Shown here one piece after another: positions 11,262-24,280 of a stretch of 64,000 nt of DNA (positions are counted from its first letter, which is position 1; every line of letters begins with the position of its first letter). Made by a program: the position numbers and the translations under genes. The notes beneath the pieces were generated by a model. It saw nothing but the letters and a program-made list of their open reading frames with translations. It was not told where the DNA came from and searched no databases. This stretch comes from Phycomyces nitens (Eukaryota; Mucoromycota; Mucoromycetes; Mucorales; Phycomycetaceae): positions 1,550,001 through 1,614,000 of the forward strand of contig JAHRBC010000005.1 in assembly GCA_022702545.1 (NCBI GenBank), given 5' to 3'.

Positions 11262-12020
11262 TTATTCTAAACTCGAGGGTTTCTGGAGAAGTGCCGGCAA
11301 TACCTCACACAGCCACTGCTCTTTGCAGGCTGGTTTGGCCTTACCGACTGTCAATGAGATCCAATCCCATCTAAAAGTCGAGAGATCATCCAGTGCCTTG
11401 TCATGCACAATTGCTTCTAGTAATCCCAGACGCTCTGAATCTTGCCATCTAGGTTTTGAGATTACAGGATGTCTAACTTCATCTACAAATAACAATGGTC
11501 GCTTGGCTCGAGGCAGCTCAGCTTCCTCTACATTCTTTGACTTGGTACCCTGACGACGGCTAGAGAGAGTCATGCAAGAAAATGTCTGGGTAGTGTTGGC
11601 CATCATGTGACGGTCAGCACAAGCACTGTGAGATTCGAGACCTTTGGGCTCCTTGTCGACCAAAGATGCGCCAAACGACGGGATATGTGCCAAAGGAGAA
11701 CGAGATGACATGATTGGGGCTGGACTATCCTGAGGACTCATAAACACATGAGAAAGAGGCGGTAAAGACACCTTGTCTTGAGGCCATCCTGAATGTGATC
11801 TGCCAAAAGTGTCTGGGGACTGGAAGATTGGCTGAGAGAGCAGCAAGGGAAATTGGGTCGGTTTCTGGTAAGGGTTAGAAGCATAGCCAGATGGTTTAGG
11901 AAGATCAAGCGAGTGTGAATGGCCCTTTGGCAAAAGGGTCTTTGGCTGGGAGGACTGATGGTGGTGGTGGGGATCTGTGAACATGTTTTGAGGATTATTG
12001 ATCAAAGGATATCCTCCCAT
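11262..12020 (-). CDS. Putative Myb/SANT-like DNA-binding protein
   Basis: Single-exon frame of 252 aa with a favourable GCCATGG start. Residues 1-110 are low-complexity, rich in P, S, Q and H, including an HHHHQSS stretch. The C-terminal ~80 residues are better ordered and show spaced tryptophans in a SANT/Myb-like pattern, RWQDSERLGLLEAIV followed by FRWDWISLTVGK and ACKEQWLCEVLP. A basic patch, RAKRP, precedes it. No catalytic signature is visible. A transcription-related or chromatin role is inferred from the fold-like pattern only. Its stop lies 82 bp from the stop of the CBS-like gene on the other strand, so the transcripts probably overlap at their 3' ends. Confidence 0.7.
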   Translation of the reverse strand: MGGYPLINNPQNMFTDPHHHHQSSQPKTLLPKGHSHSLDLPKPSGYASNPYQKPTQFPLLLSQPIFQSPDTFGRSHSGWPQDKVSLPPLSHVFMSPQDSPAPIMSSRSPLAHIPSFGASLVDKEPKGLESHSACADRHMMANTTQTFSCMTLSSRRQGTKSKNVEEAELPRAKRPLLFVDEVRHPVISKPRWQDSERLGLLEAIVHDKALDDLSTFRWDWISLTVGKAKPACKEQWLCEVLPALLQKPSSLE

Positions 12021-13279
12021 GGCTATATATAAACCACAATTGTTATTTTATTATTGACAAGAAAAACAATGTGCCAATAATCCCAACCATGGAGAGATGC
12101 TTAATGAAAGTTATTTAATCATCCTGGTTCATTGTGATTATTTGATAGCCTGGCATGAATTTATATAGGATTGGAAGACAGTAAAGCTCAAAGAACAAAA
12201 AACAGAAATTCAATGTATATAAAAAGGAAGGGCGCTTGTGATTATCTCAAAAAGCTACAAATAGATTATAGATTGTTTGGATCTTCAATATACATCATGA
12301 TTTGTTTAAAGAGACAGACAGACAGACAGAGACAGAGAGAGCGAATATTTATTGATATATATTACCTTGTTATTTTAATGTTCAACGGCTAACCAAAATA
12401 AAGAAGACGCCGACTGTATCTAGGCAACCCGAACCCCCTCCCCCCCCTCTTTTTATTTTTGTTTATTCAGACTCCCAAATATCCCATCATCAATGAGCAT
12501 AATTTGAAACACGACGCGACGGCCTGGTGAATTGTGATTATAACAACCAAAAAGTATATACATATATACATATATACATACATATATGTTATAAAAAGCG
12601 GCATGATATCTCTCTCTTTCTCTTATGCTGTTCATTTAACCCCAAAAACATCACTGGATAAGACTAGACAATTTTTTTTTCTTGAGAATAAAAAATGGGT
12701 GCCCCAAAATAACCCATTTGTTGAGCCAATGTTGCAAATGAACATTACTTTATTACCCTTTGCGCACAGTTGATAGCGAATTTTATGAGGATCCCTAGAA
12801 TAATATGCGATTGGGCAGTAAAGAATCCAAGATTATTATTATTATTATTATCATAATTATTATCATTATCATTATAAAAAGGGGGGAGGAATCATGTCTT
12901 TTTTGTATCGAGGGAAATTAAATAAACAAAATACTAGTTGGAATTCATACTTTTCCACATTCAGTAAAAAAAATAATCTTTTTTTTCTTTTTTAAAAAAA
13001 AACGTTTAATTAAAAATATATATATAAAGAAATATAAAAATAAAAATAAAAAATATTGATTGGCAGAGGCGCAAATTTTCTCTCGGGTTACTTTGAAAGT
13101 AGTACGGCCCATCAGACAGGGCGCTGATTGGCTAATCTTGAAATGCTGAAAAGCATATCAAAAATGACCATTATTTATTTATTATTATAAATAAATAAAT
13201 AAATAACTAAAATCCTCATATCATATCTTTACATGTGCTTTGTGTGTTTTTGGGAACATTTGGTTGCCTGTGATTGCAA

Positions 13280-13312
<33 letters not shown>

Positions 13313-14575
13313 TGTACTTGACGTTCCGGCTAATCCGACCTTACAATCCTTTTGTGTACAAATAATAGATTTGAAAATCTCGATTATTTTTGGGTCATTT
13401 GCTCACCACATTTACATTTAAGCTGCCTTTTTTTTATTATATTATATTATTATATATAAATATATATATATATGTAGGATAGTCAAATGAATGATGATTT
13501 ACAATATTTCAAACGTTGTGAAACTATCGTTTAATATTAGGTTGGATATGACAAGCTGTTGTCCCATCAGGGTCTTTTACTTTTTGGGGCAGAAACCCAA
13601 GAATGCTGAATATTGATAACATTCACTCTATAAATAAATCCATATCAGCTACAGAATATAGCCACACTACAGCTCATTAATCAACTCTGGCTGACTGGCT
13701 AAATGGCTGACTGGCTGGCAAGGCTGATGACATGCAAATAAGCCCTGTTGATCCTATTCCTCGGTGGCGTTTGTTGGCCAATCTTCAAACACATATAGCC
13801 CCTCTGGTGGTGGCACAGGAGAATGTTATTGTTTTCCTAGGGGGGAGGGGAGGGGGTGGATGGATGGATAGACTCCGCCTATTTATGGCCTGCCGTGTTT
13901 CATATCGTCGCTTTCTATTCTAGAGAGCCATGGCACAAAACGTGCATAGTCGATTGTTGGCTGACACACTGTTGCACCAAACCAACACAGATAGATAGAG
14001 ACGATTCTTGAGGCCAATTAAGCGTTTGGGTTGACAGAGATCCTCAAAGTGCCTGGCCAGATTTAAAGAAAAGAGAATGTCATCTTGCCCAACAGCGTGT
14101 TTTTATAGGCAATTACCAAGGCAGCGATCTTTATAGTGCCCCAAAGAGGTTCCTTTATACCAAAAAAAATATTCCCCCAAAATAATGGGTATGGCTGCCT
14201 AGGCAATCAAGAAAAGCGGCCCTCTCCCCCCCCCTTTTTTTCTCCACCACCACCAAGACAACCCGCTTGTTGGGGTTATACACTCCACCCCGACAAACAA
14301 TATCTAGTCACATTGCATCCCAGAAGCCACTTGCCCCTCTGCCCAAACCAAAGAAAACACTCCAGGCACCTAAACACTTCTTCTCCACCTCTTCCTCTTG
14401 TCGGCCGGAACTTTTCCTCAAAGCTTTTTTTTTATTTTTTCATATTTTTTTTTGGCTTTTATCTCTTTGCGGAGACTCAACTCGATCTACATAAAGCTAC
14501 ACTCGAGCCATCCCCACCTTCCCTCCCTCTTCTTTTATATAAGCACACTTCATTTCCCATTTACATTGTCATATC
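12021..14575. other. Microsatellite-rich spacer; distal part is ACC1 upstream region
   Basis: About 2.5 kb without a credible gene. It holds GACA/GAGA repeats near 12310-12340, TATATACA repeats near 12553-12590, (TTA)n near 12836-12852, TAAA-type repeats near 13185-13206, (TAA)n at 13281-13311 and poly-pyrimidine tracts. The last ~350 bp before 14576 are C/T-rich with a TTTTATATAAG box at about 14532-14542, consistent with a strong ACC1 promoter. The frames open at 14136-14636 are compositional. Confidence 0.55.
13281..13311 (+). repeat. (TAA)n microsatellite
   Basis: An uninterrupted run of about ten ATA/TAA units, in non-coding DNA. Confidence 0.95.
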
Positions 14576-17500
14576 ATGGTTGAACACAGCAGCGTACCGC
14601 CCCAGTTTCTTGGTAAGGCTTGTTTTTATGAATTGAGCGCGTCAATCGATTGTAATATTTACGCATCATAGGCGGCAACTCGGTCGAAAAGGCAGCACAG
14701 GGACCCGTCCGCGATTTTGTCGTGGCTTCAGAGGGACACACAGTGATCAGCAAAGTGCTGATTGCAAACAACGGAATGGCTGCCATGAAGGAGATCAGAT
14801 CAGTCCGCAAGTGGGCCTATGAGACATTTGGTGATGAGCGCGCCATTGAGTTCACTGTCATGGCAACCCCTGAAGATCTCAAGGCAAACGCAGAATATAT
14901 TCGCATGGCCGATAACTACGTCGAAGTGCCTGGTGGGTCAAACAACAACAACTATGCAAATGTCGATTTGATCGTCGATATCGCAGAACGTACAGGAGTA
15001 CATGCCGTCTGGGCTGGATGGTGAGTAAATAGACGGGTCCAATTAGTTTGGCTTTGGAGCTTATATGAATTATTCATTCTCAAGGGGCCATGCTTCAGAG
15101 AACCCACGCTTGCCTGATATGCTGGCAACATCCAAATACAAGTGTGTTTTTATCGGTCCTCCAGCATCTGCAATGCGCTCTTTGGGTGACAAGATTTCAT
15201 CGACCATTGTCGCACAATCTGCACAGGTACCCACCATGGGTTGGAGTGGCGATGGTGTAACGGATACTGTGGCCGACGACAATGGACACGTCGTCGTTCC
15301 CCCAGAAGCATATGCCAGCGCTTGCGTAAAGACAGCCGATGAAGGTCTGGTCGCAGCAGAAAAGATTGGTTACCCTATCATGATCAAGGCTTCAGAGGGT
15401 GGTGGCGGAAAGGGTATTCGCAAAGTCGATGGCCCAGAAACCTTTAGACAGTGTTTTGCCCAGGTCCAGGGTGAAATCCCAGGTTCACCAATCTTTATCA
15501 TGAAGTTGGCCGGTAATGCGCGCCATTTGGAGGTTCAGTTGTTAGCAGATCAGTACGGTAATGCCATCAGTTTGTTTGGTCGTGATTGCTCTGTCCAGCG
15601 TCGTCACCAAAAGATCATTGAAGAAGCCCCAGTGACAATCGCCAAGCCAGAGATCTTTGAGCAGATGGAAAAGGCAGCAGTTCGTCTTGCCAAGCTGGTC
15701 GGCTATGTGTCTGCAGGTACTGTCGAGTATCTCTACAGCCACCACGACGAGCAGTTTTATTTCCTCGAGTTGAACCCTCGTCTCCAGGTCGAGCATCCTA
15801 CTACTGAAATGGTCTCTGGCGTCAACTTGCCTGCTGCCCAGCTCCAGATTGCTATGGGTATTCCTCTCCACAGAATCAAGGATATCCGTGTTCTCTATGG
15901 TGTCCAGCCCAACAGTGGTTCCGAGATCGACTTTGAATTCTCTAGCCCAACCTCTCTCCAGAGCACCCGTCGCCCTGTCCCCAAGGGCCATGTCATTGCT
16001 GTCCGTATCACTGCCGAGAACCCAGACGCTGGCTTCAAGCCATCTTCAGGTATCATGCAGGAGCTCAACTTTAGATCAAGCACAAATGTCTGGGGTTACT
16101 TCTCTGTCGTGTCCGCCGGTGGTCTGCACGAGTATGCCGACTCTCAGTTTGGTCACATTTTTGCTTACGGCGAGAACCGTCAGCAGGCACGCAAAAACAT
16201 GGTTATTGCACTCAAAGAGCTCTCTATCCGTGGTGACTTTAGAACCACAGTCGAGTACATCATTCGTCTTTTGGAGACCCCAGATTTCGAAGAGAACACT
16301 ATCAACACCGGATGGCTCGACATGCTGATCACCAAGAAGCTCACTGCCGAACGTCCCGACTGCATGCTTGCCGTGTTCTGTGGTGCCGTCACAAAGGCCC
16401 ATTCTGCCTCCCAGGAATGCTGGCAACAGTACAAGCAGTGTCTCGAGAAGGGTCAGGTCCCAGGAAAGGGTAGTCTCAAGACAGTGTTTTCGGTTGATTT
16501 CATCTATGAGAACGTCCGTTACAACTTTACCGTCACCCACTCGGCACCCTCCATCTACACCCTTTATCTCAACGGCACAAAGACCCAGGTCGGTGTCAGA
16601 GATCTTTCTGATGGTGGTCTGCTCGTGTCTATTGGCGGCAAGTCCCACACCACATACTCTCGCGAAGAAGTCCAGGCCACTCGTCTCATGATTGACGGCA
16701 AGACCTGTCTTCTTGAGAAGGAGAGCGATCCTACTCAGCTCAGAAGCCCTTCGCCCGGTAAGCTCGTCAGCCTTCTGTTGGAGAACGGCGACCATGTAAA
16801 GGCTGGTGAGGCCTATGCTGAGATTGAGGTCATGAAGATGTACATGCCCCTTGTGGCTGGTGAGGATGGTCATATCCAGTTTATCAAGCAGGTTGGTGCT
16901 ACTCTGGAGGCTGGTGATATCATTGGTATCCTGTCCTTGGATGACCCCAGCCGTGTCAAGCACGCCCTGCCCTTCACTGGCCAGGTCCCCGTGTTTGGTC
17001 CCCCCTATATCAGCGGTGACAAGCCTATCCAGCGCTTCCAGGACACCAAGCACATTCTCGAGTACATCCTCCAGGGTTATGACAACCAAGCTCTTGCCCA
17101 GACCGTTGTCAAGGACCTCACTGACATTCTGCGCAACCCAGAGCTTCCTTACTCTGACATGACCCAGACCATGTCTGTGCTCTCTGGACGTATCCCCCAG
17201 CGTCTCGAACAGGCTCTCCAGGCCCTTCAGGCATCCAGTGCAGAGGCCAAGAAGGAGTTCCCTGCAGTTGAATTGCAAAAGGTTGTCGAGAACTTTGCCC
17301 GTCAACATCTCAGTACCCATTCAGAAGTCAATGCCTACAAGACTGCAACTGAGCCCCTGAAAACCGTGTTTGAGCGTTACAGCCACGGACTGAAGCAGTA
17401 CGAGTACTCTGTTTATGTTGATCTCATGGAGAAGTACTATGACGTCGAGATTCTCTTTAGCACCCAGCAGCGCGAAGAGGAAGTAATCCTGTCCCTCCGT

Positions 17501-20500
17501 GACCAGAACAAGGACGATCTTGAAAAGATTCTTGGCATCATTCTCTCCCACACCAAGGTCAATGTCAAGAACAACCTTATCCTTATGCTTTTGGATATCG
17601 TTGGTCCTGCCTCAGCCACCGGTGGTGCTATTGATAAGTACTTTGTACCTATCCTCAAGCGTCTTTCCGAGATCGACAGTCGTGCTACACAAAAGGTCGC
17701 CCTCAAGGCACGTGAGTTCCTTATCTTGTGCCAGTTGCCCTCGTACGAGGAGCGCCAGGGACAGATGCTCCAGATTCTCAAGAGCTCTGTTACCGAGAGT
17801 GTGTATGGTGGTGGTGTAGAGTACAGAACCCCCAGCCTGGATGTATTCAAGGATCTCATTGACACCAAGTTCAACGTGTTTGATGTCCTGCCCAACTTCT
17901 TTTATTATGATGATCCTTATATTGCCCTTGCTGCCATTGAGGTCTATTGCCGTCGTTCTTACCATGCCTACAAGATTCTCGATGTTGCCTACAACCTCGA
18001 GCGTCAGCCTTACATCGTTGCCTGGAAGTTCTTGCTCCAGACTGCTGGCCATGGCTTGAACTCTGACCAGCGTGTGGCCTCTTACTCTGACTTGACCTTT
18101 TTGTTGAACAAGACCGAAGAAGAGCCTATCCGTACTGGTGCCATGACTGCATGCAAATCTCTCGAAGACCTTGAGGCCGAGTTGCCTCGCATCCTTACTG
18201 CCTTTGAGGAGGAGCCCTTGCCCCCAATGCTCAAGCGTTCGGGTCCCAAGGAAGAGCGCATGGAGAACATTCTCAATGTAGCTGTCTATAGTGATGCCAA
18301 CAAGGATGATGCCTACTGGCGTCCCAAGGTTGCCGAGCTGATCCGTCGCCATACCGATGAGTTCCGCAAGGCCCATTTGCGTCGTCTGTCCGTGGTCGTG
18401 TGTCGTCCCAACCAGTGGCCCGACTACTACACCTTCCGTGAGCGCGAGAACTACACTGAAGATGAGACTATCCGTCATATTGAGCCTGCCATGGCTTACC
18501 AGTTGGAGCTCACTCGTCTTTCCAACTTTGAGATCAAGCCTTGCTTCATCGAGAACAGACAGATGCACGTCTACTATGCTGTTGCCAAAGAGAACCCCTC
18601 TGACTGCCGCTTCTTTATCCGTGCTCTCGTCCGCCCTGGTCGTGTCAAGAACTCGATGCGTACTGCCGATTACCTCATATCTGAGAGTGACCGTCTGCTG
18701 AACGACATTCTCGATACTCTCGAGATCGTTAGCCACGAGTACAAGAACTCTGACTGCAACCATCTCTTCATTAACTTTATCCCTACCTTTGCCATCGAGG
18801 CTGATGAAGTCCAGCACGCTCTCAAGGACTTTATCGACCGCCACGGCAAGCGTCTCTGGAAGCTCCGTGTCACTGGTGCCGAGATCCGTTTCAACATCCA
18901 GTCCAAGCGTCCTGATGCTCCCATCATTCCCCTGCGCTTCACTGTTGACAACGTTTCTGGCTTCATTTTGAAGATGGACGTCTACCAGGAAGTCAAGACA
19001 GAGAAGAACGGCTGGGTGCTCAAGTCTGTTGGCAAGATCCCCGGTGCCATGCACATGCAGTCTCTCTCTACACCTTACCCCACCAAGGAATGGCTCCAGC
19101 CCCGTCGTTACAAGGCTCATCTTATGGGAACTACCTACGTGTATGACTTCCCTGAGCTCTTCCGCCAGGCTCTTCACAACCAGTGGGCTCTTGCTATCAA
19201 GAAGGACAGCAACCTCAAGTGTCCTAGCCAGGTCGTTGAAGCCAAGGAGCTTGTTTTGGATGAGGACGAAGTCTTGCAGGAGATTGACCGCGCACCTGGA
19301 ACCAACACCGTTGGTATGGTTGCATGGATTCTTACCCTCCGCACCCCAGAGTACCCTCGCGGTCGCCGTGTGATTGCCATTGCCAACGACATCACCTTCA
19401 AGATTGGTTCCTTCGGTGTCGAAGAAGACACCGTGTTCTTCAAGGCCTCCGAATTGGCCCGCGAATTGGGTCTTCCTCGTATCTATCTTTCTGCCAACTC
19501 TGGTGCCCGTATTGGTCTTGCTGATGAACTCATTAGTCAGTTCAGAGCTGCCTGGAAGGACAATGCCAACCCCTCTGCTGGATTCAAGTACCTCTACCTG
19601 TCTCCCAAGGAGTACCTATTGCTTAAGCAGACCAACCAGATCGAAAGTGTCTTGGTCGAGGAAGTTGAAGATGAGGGTGAGAAGCGCATGAAGATTACTG
19701 ATATCATTGGTCAGATGGACGGTATTGGTGTTGAGAACTTGCGTGGTTCTGGCCGCATTGCCGGTGCCACTTCTCGTGCCTACGATGACATCTTCACCAT
19801 TACCCTTGTAACATGTCGCTCTGTTGGTATTGGTGCCTACCTTGTCCGTCTCGGTCAGCGTACTGTCCAGAACGAAGGCCAGCCTATTATTCTGACTGGT
19901 GCTCCTGCTCTTAACAAGGTCCTTGGTCGCGAGGTCTACACCTCCAACCTTCAGTTGGGTGGTACTCAGATCATGTACAAGAACGGTGTGTCTCACTTGA
20001 CTGCCGAGAACGACTTGCAGGGTATTGAGAAGATTTCCCAGTGGTTGTCGTACGTCCCCGAGGTCCGTGGTGCTCCTGTCCTTATGCGCGTTGGTCTTGA
20101 TCCCGTTGACCGTGAGATTGAGTACATGCCTCCCAAGGGTCCTTCCGATCCCCGTTTGTTCTTGGCTGGTAAGCACGAGAACGGCAAGTGGCTCAGTGGT
20201 TTCTTTGATCACGATTCCTTTGTCGAGACCTTGAGTGGATGGGCTCGTACAGTTGTTGTTGGTCGTGCTCGTCTTGGTGGTATCCCCATGGGTGTTGTTG
20301 CAGTTGAGTCTCGCACAGTCGAGAACATTGTCCCCGCCGATCCTGCCAACGCAGACTCCACCGAACAGGTGTTCATGGAGGCTGGTGGTGTCTGGTACCC
20401 CAACTCTGCTTACAAGACTGCCCAGGCAATCAACGACTTTAACAAGGGTGAGCAGCTTCCTTTGATGATCTTTGCCAACTGGCGTGGTTTCTCTGGTGGA

Positions 20501-21364
20501 CAGCGTGATATGTACCACGAAGTTCTCAAGTATGGTGCTCAGATTGTTGATGCACTCTCCAACTACAAGCAGCCCGTGTTTGTCTACATTATCCCCAACG
20601 GTGAATTGCGTGGTGGTGCCTGGGTCGTCGTGGATCCTACCATTAACGAGGATATGATGGAGATGTATGCTGATAACCTTGCCCGTGGTGGTGTTCTTGA
20701 GCCCGAAGGTATCGTAGAGATCAAGTACAGAAAGCCCCAGCTCTTGGCTACCATGGCTCGTCTCGATGAGCGCTATGCTGCCCTCAAGGTCGCACTCGAG
20801 GAAGCCACCGCAGACAAGAAGGAGGAGGCCAAGCGTCTTTTGGAAGCCCGTGAGCAAGAGCTCATGCCCGTGTACCAGCAGATTGCTGTCCAGTTTGCCG
20901 ATCTCCACGATCGTGTTGGTCGTATGTCTGCCAAGGAAGTCATTCGTCGTCCTATTGAATGGCGCCATGCCCGCAAGTACTTCTTCTGGCGTGTCCGCCG
21001 CCGTCTCTACGAGGAGTACGCCATCCGCGACATCACCACTGCCACCAAGGGCAAGATGGAGCGCAAGAAGATGTGCTCTCACCTTGAACAGTGGTTCTTG
21101 GCCGATACCAACAGCCTCGTTGAAGACTGGAAGAATGGTGACGAGCAAGTCTGTGAGTGGTTCGAGAAGCGTGCCGAGCTTATCAAGCAGCGCATCAGCA
21201 AGCTCAAGTCCGAGGCTCTTAGAGAGCACGTTGCCTCATTGGGTGCAGTTGACAAGGAAGCCGTTGTTGATGGCTTTGGAAAGATTCTGGAAAGCATGTC
21301 TGCCGAGGAGCGCAAGTCTGTTCTCCGAAAATTGGAGTTCTTGAGTGGATCCCTCTCGCAGTAA
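14576..21364 (+). CDS. ACC1: Acetyl-CoA carboxylase, multifunctional
   Basis: Three exons (14576-14612, 14672-15020, 15085-21364) give 2221 aa, the normal size for fungal ACC. Biotin carboxylase occupies about residues 40-550, with the ATP-grasp GGGGKG loop near residue 233. The biotin carrier site EVMKM has its lysine at residue 713. A central ACC-specific region follows, then carboxyltransferase N and C halves (~1450-2050) with the [14 protein letters not shown] motif. The enzyme makes malonyl-CoA from acetyl-CoA, bicarbonate and ATP in the cytosol, the committed step of fatty-acid synthesis. Short early exons followed by one 6.3 kb exon free of introns is notable in this intron-rich window. 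Codon use in the large exon is strongly biased towards C-ending codons, as in highly expressed genes, and this leaves long spurious frames on the opposite strand. The start is the first ATG, followed by a conserved [15 protein letters not shown] block. Confidence 0.97.
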
Positions 21365-21694
21365 AAAGAAGAAGAAGAAGTTGTCTTCTCTTTTCTCTCT
21401 TTATCTTTCTTTCTCTCTCTTTATACATATACATATTCCTTTTTGTATCTTTCCTTCTTTTCTTTATAAATCTATAATATATATATATATATATCCATTT
21501 TTCATCATGGCATAAAAAAATAGTATTATTTAATTCTTTTGAAAAAAAAAAAGTAGAATTGGTCAAGGTATTAGTAGTATTATATATAGTGTTGATGAGA
21601 GTAATGGTTTGCTTCTTGGAACTTTACTGCCAATTTCAATGCACACAAAGGGCAAGTAGATCAAATAGTGTGTAAATCCAGTCCATTATTATTA
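21365..21694. other. ACC1 3' region and Harbinger flank
   Basis: GAA-rich and CT-rich 3' UTR-like sequence, a short (AT)n tract, then AT-rich DNA up to the transposon end. No gene was seen. Confidence 0.5.
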
Positions 21695-21711
21695 GAGACA
21701 TTTGGGGATTC
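21695..21711 (+). repeat. Harbinger left terminal inverted repeat
   Basis: GAGACATTTGGGGATTC, matching the reverse complement of 24281-24297 at 16 of 17 positions. Confidence 0.85.
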
Positions 21712-21948
21712 TTTTTAATAGCCATAAAAAGTAAGTTTTTATTAAATGTTACACTGGATTATTAAAAATTTGGCCTGTTTTTTTTTACAAACGTGCTTTT
21801 AAAATAAACCAATCAACCACGTTATAAACATGCTTTTATATCGCCGAATATAATACACGTTTGAAAAAAGTTATAAAGGGCATGCATGTTATCCTATCTT
21901 GTTCTATTCACTCTTACACATATATAATTTTTTTTCATATTTACTCAA

Positions 21949-22905
21949 ATGTCCGGAAATTCAGTCAACAACAACCCCAACAACTTGAAATTTGTTGAAG
22001 GAAATTTAGAGCCATCTGCAAAACGTGGAAAGCTCAATGATGTAAGAAAGCTAGCTTGCATTGAAGCTATGCTTGAATACCGTCCTTTTGAGCAATTACA
22101 AGGCAATGTCATCAAGGCATGGGAGATGGTCCAAGACAAAGTCAACAAGAGTGATCCCATGAGCCACCCAGTTGGCATATCTACAATCAGAAACTTTGTT
22201 CGGGACTCTAGAAAACAAATCAAAGAGAAGCACAGAAGAGAAAGAGGGGATGCTGGTACCAATGATCCAGAAACTTCTCTAGAAAACCGCATTCTTTCTT
22301 TAGATCAATTGGTATGCTTATTTAATATACAGTCTTATATGTATGTATATATATGCTTATTTGACATTTTGTTTGGTTATGAATATTAGATGACAGTTGT
22401 AGAGTTGAAGAAAAGTAAGGATGATGAAGATCCAGCACAGAGCATTGCTAGGAAGAGAGGTGGGGAACCAATGATGAGCAGCATAGCATTACAAGGGACA
22501 ATCAAGAAGAAGAAGAGGCCTCTTATTAGATTCCCCACACAATCAGCTCATCAGGCACAGATGAATGTTGAGCAATCAAATGCAAGTGGCAGTACTTCCA
22601 CTTCTCAAGAGATTCCTACCAAAATAGTTCCAATGTATCAAAATCTTAGTCCCAGGGAATCTCTTGAGAAGGACATTGCATTGGCAATGGAAGCAGATGA
22701 GAGGGAGAGAGCTCGTCAGCGCAAGCTGGCCAACGAAATGATGAAGGTGATGCTTGAGATCAAGAAAGAGCTTTGTGAGGTCAAGCAAGAGCTTCGTGTG
22801 GTCAATGAGCGATTAGAAAAGCTAGAAGAGAGTAGCAGAAGTTCCCATCCCTCTGCCTACCAGCAACCTTCTGGGACATCTTATCCCTCTTTCTACCTTC
22901 CTTAA
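21949..22905 (+). CDS. Harbinger Myb/SANT-like accessory protein
   Basis: Two exons (21949-22311 and 22390-22905; GT-AG intron ending TATTAG) encode 292 aa. Residues ~25-105 are helical and basic, with spaced aromatic residues in a Myb-like arrangement (for example RPFEQLQGNVIKAWEMVQ). A basic KKKKRP cluster near residue 160 may be a nuclear signal. The C-terminal third is a charged coiled coil (EIKKELCEVKQELRVVNERL) ending in a P/S/Y-rich tail. In PIF/Harbinger elements such a protein binds the element ends and carries the transposase into the nucleus. The assignment rests on composition and on its place inside the inverted repeats next to the DDE gene. It is convergent with the transposase, about 70 bp from the transposase's ancestral stop region. 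Both exons are open and undamaged. Confidence 0.75.
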
Positions 22906-22966
22906 TAATATACGTTTTTTTTAAAAAACATTTTAAATTAGTTTTATTGTGTTGTAATTCTGTCTA

Positions 22967-24060
22967 TGTATATATGCGGTTGTGGAGGTGCAATACCAAA
23001 GAACATGCTTGTCTGATTTCCATTGTTAATGCAAGTATGAATATTCTTCATTAACGTAGAAATAAGGTAGAACTTTCCTACCCGGCTCTGCCCAACACGC
23101 TGTCCATTTCTAAACTTGACATAAGCAAAGAAAGCACCAACATGTCCAAACTCTCACTCAACACACTCTCGAACTTTTGACATGGCATTGTTGATGAGGC
23201 GCTCCTCAGAGGTCATGTCAGGTCTTCTTCTGAATGGCTTGACCACCAATACATTTGCTCTGTATGCCGGATCACCATAGATGGCATAATGGTGGTCACC
23301 ATTATCAGCATGACAGAGTTGCTGTTCCAGTTTAGCCATGATTCCACTGGTCTCAAGCATCCTCTGATCGTGCATTGATCCAGCAAACGGCCCAGACATG
23401 CTCACCGTGATTCCATCTGGAGTCACAATGGACTGGAACTTCAGACCATGTTCCCTCTTATGACCATTGTAATTTATCTCTTGATTCTCTCCTGGTCTGC
23501 ATACGGCATTCAATGTTCCATCAATAAACCCAACAATGCCAGTGTATGGCGACCCTTTTTCAGCAATGGCATTGCTGAAGCGCCTCAAGTTGAATGGATT
23601 CAAATGATCCTTGGTAGAGTGTAGTCCCCTGGCATACTTGTCGTGCAGAAGATCAACCATTGCGTTGAAAACCGTACATAACGTACTGCGATTAATCTTG
23701 AAAAAGTGCCCAAGGTCAGCAAAACGCCCAGGATATGACAATCGTCGAAGAGTGATCGCCAATGCTGACAGTGTATCCCAGTAGAATTGGTGGGTCGTAT
23801 CTTGGTGCAATATGACAGTTGATGGCAGTCCCATGACATTGATAATGTACTCCATTTGAGAGTAGGTGAATCGAAAGAATTCTTTACACGAAGAATCACC
23901 CAAAGCTTGGATCTCTGCGCGTTGACGAATACTTTGCTCGTTAAGTAGTGCATCATCTTCTACAGCATCTTGGAGCTCGGTATGAGGGACTTTAATCTCG
24001 TCAGAGTAGTTATCAAGACGTTCTGCATTAAGTTGGTAGATGGTATTGCGTAAGTTGCTT
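22967..24060 (-). pseudogene. Harbinger DDE transposase, premature stop
   Basis: HARBI1-like transposase (DDE_Tnp_4 fold). The largest intact piece is 23154-23903, and the same frame is open upstream to about 24060. First catalytic Asp lies in GIVGFIDGTLNAV, the second in YAIYGDPAYRANV, and the Glu in SKVRECVE. Directly after that glutamate an in-frame TGA (23154-23156) interrupts what reads on in the same frame as EFGHVGAFFAYVKFRNGQR, continuing for some 60 codons. The family normally has an aromatic residue at or beside the stop position, so one point mutation could account for it. No ATG is found in frame upstream of the conserved block within the open stretch, so the true start may lie beyond an intron or be lost. 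The start given is approximate. Confidence 0.8.
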
Positions 24061-24280
24061 GTATATCCGAAAATTTTTGTATATAAAAGAAGTGTGAAAA
24101 GTGAAAGAGAAAGTAATGGAAAAAGTAAGAAACAAAATGAATTATAATCTCAGAGAATATTGTTTAAATCGCAGTTATTTTATTCTTAAATATCATTGGC
24201 CAAGTGTCGTACTAAAAAGGATAACTAACATTTGTCAGGATCATATTTTATCTTACTAAAATAAGAATTGTAAAAATTAT

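Noticed and set aside
14136..14636. 166-codon frame just upstream of ACC1
   Set aside because: P/S/F/L-rich product of pyrimidine tracts, overlaps the ACC1 start and its first intron in another frame; part of the promoter and 5' UTR.
16076..21229. Very long minus-strand frames (over 400-530 codons) opposite ACC1
   Set aside because: Antisense shadows caused by codon bias of ACC1; no family resemblance, and ACC1 itself is certain.
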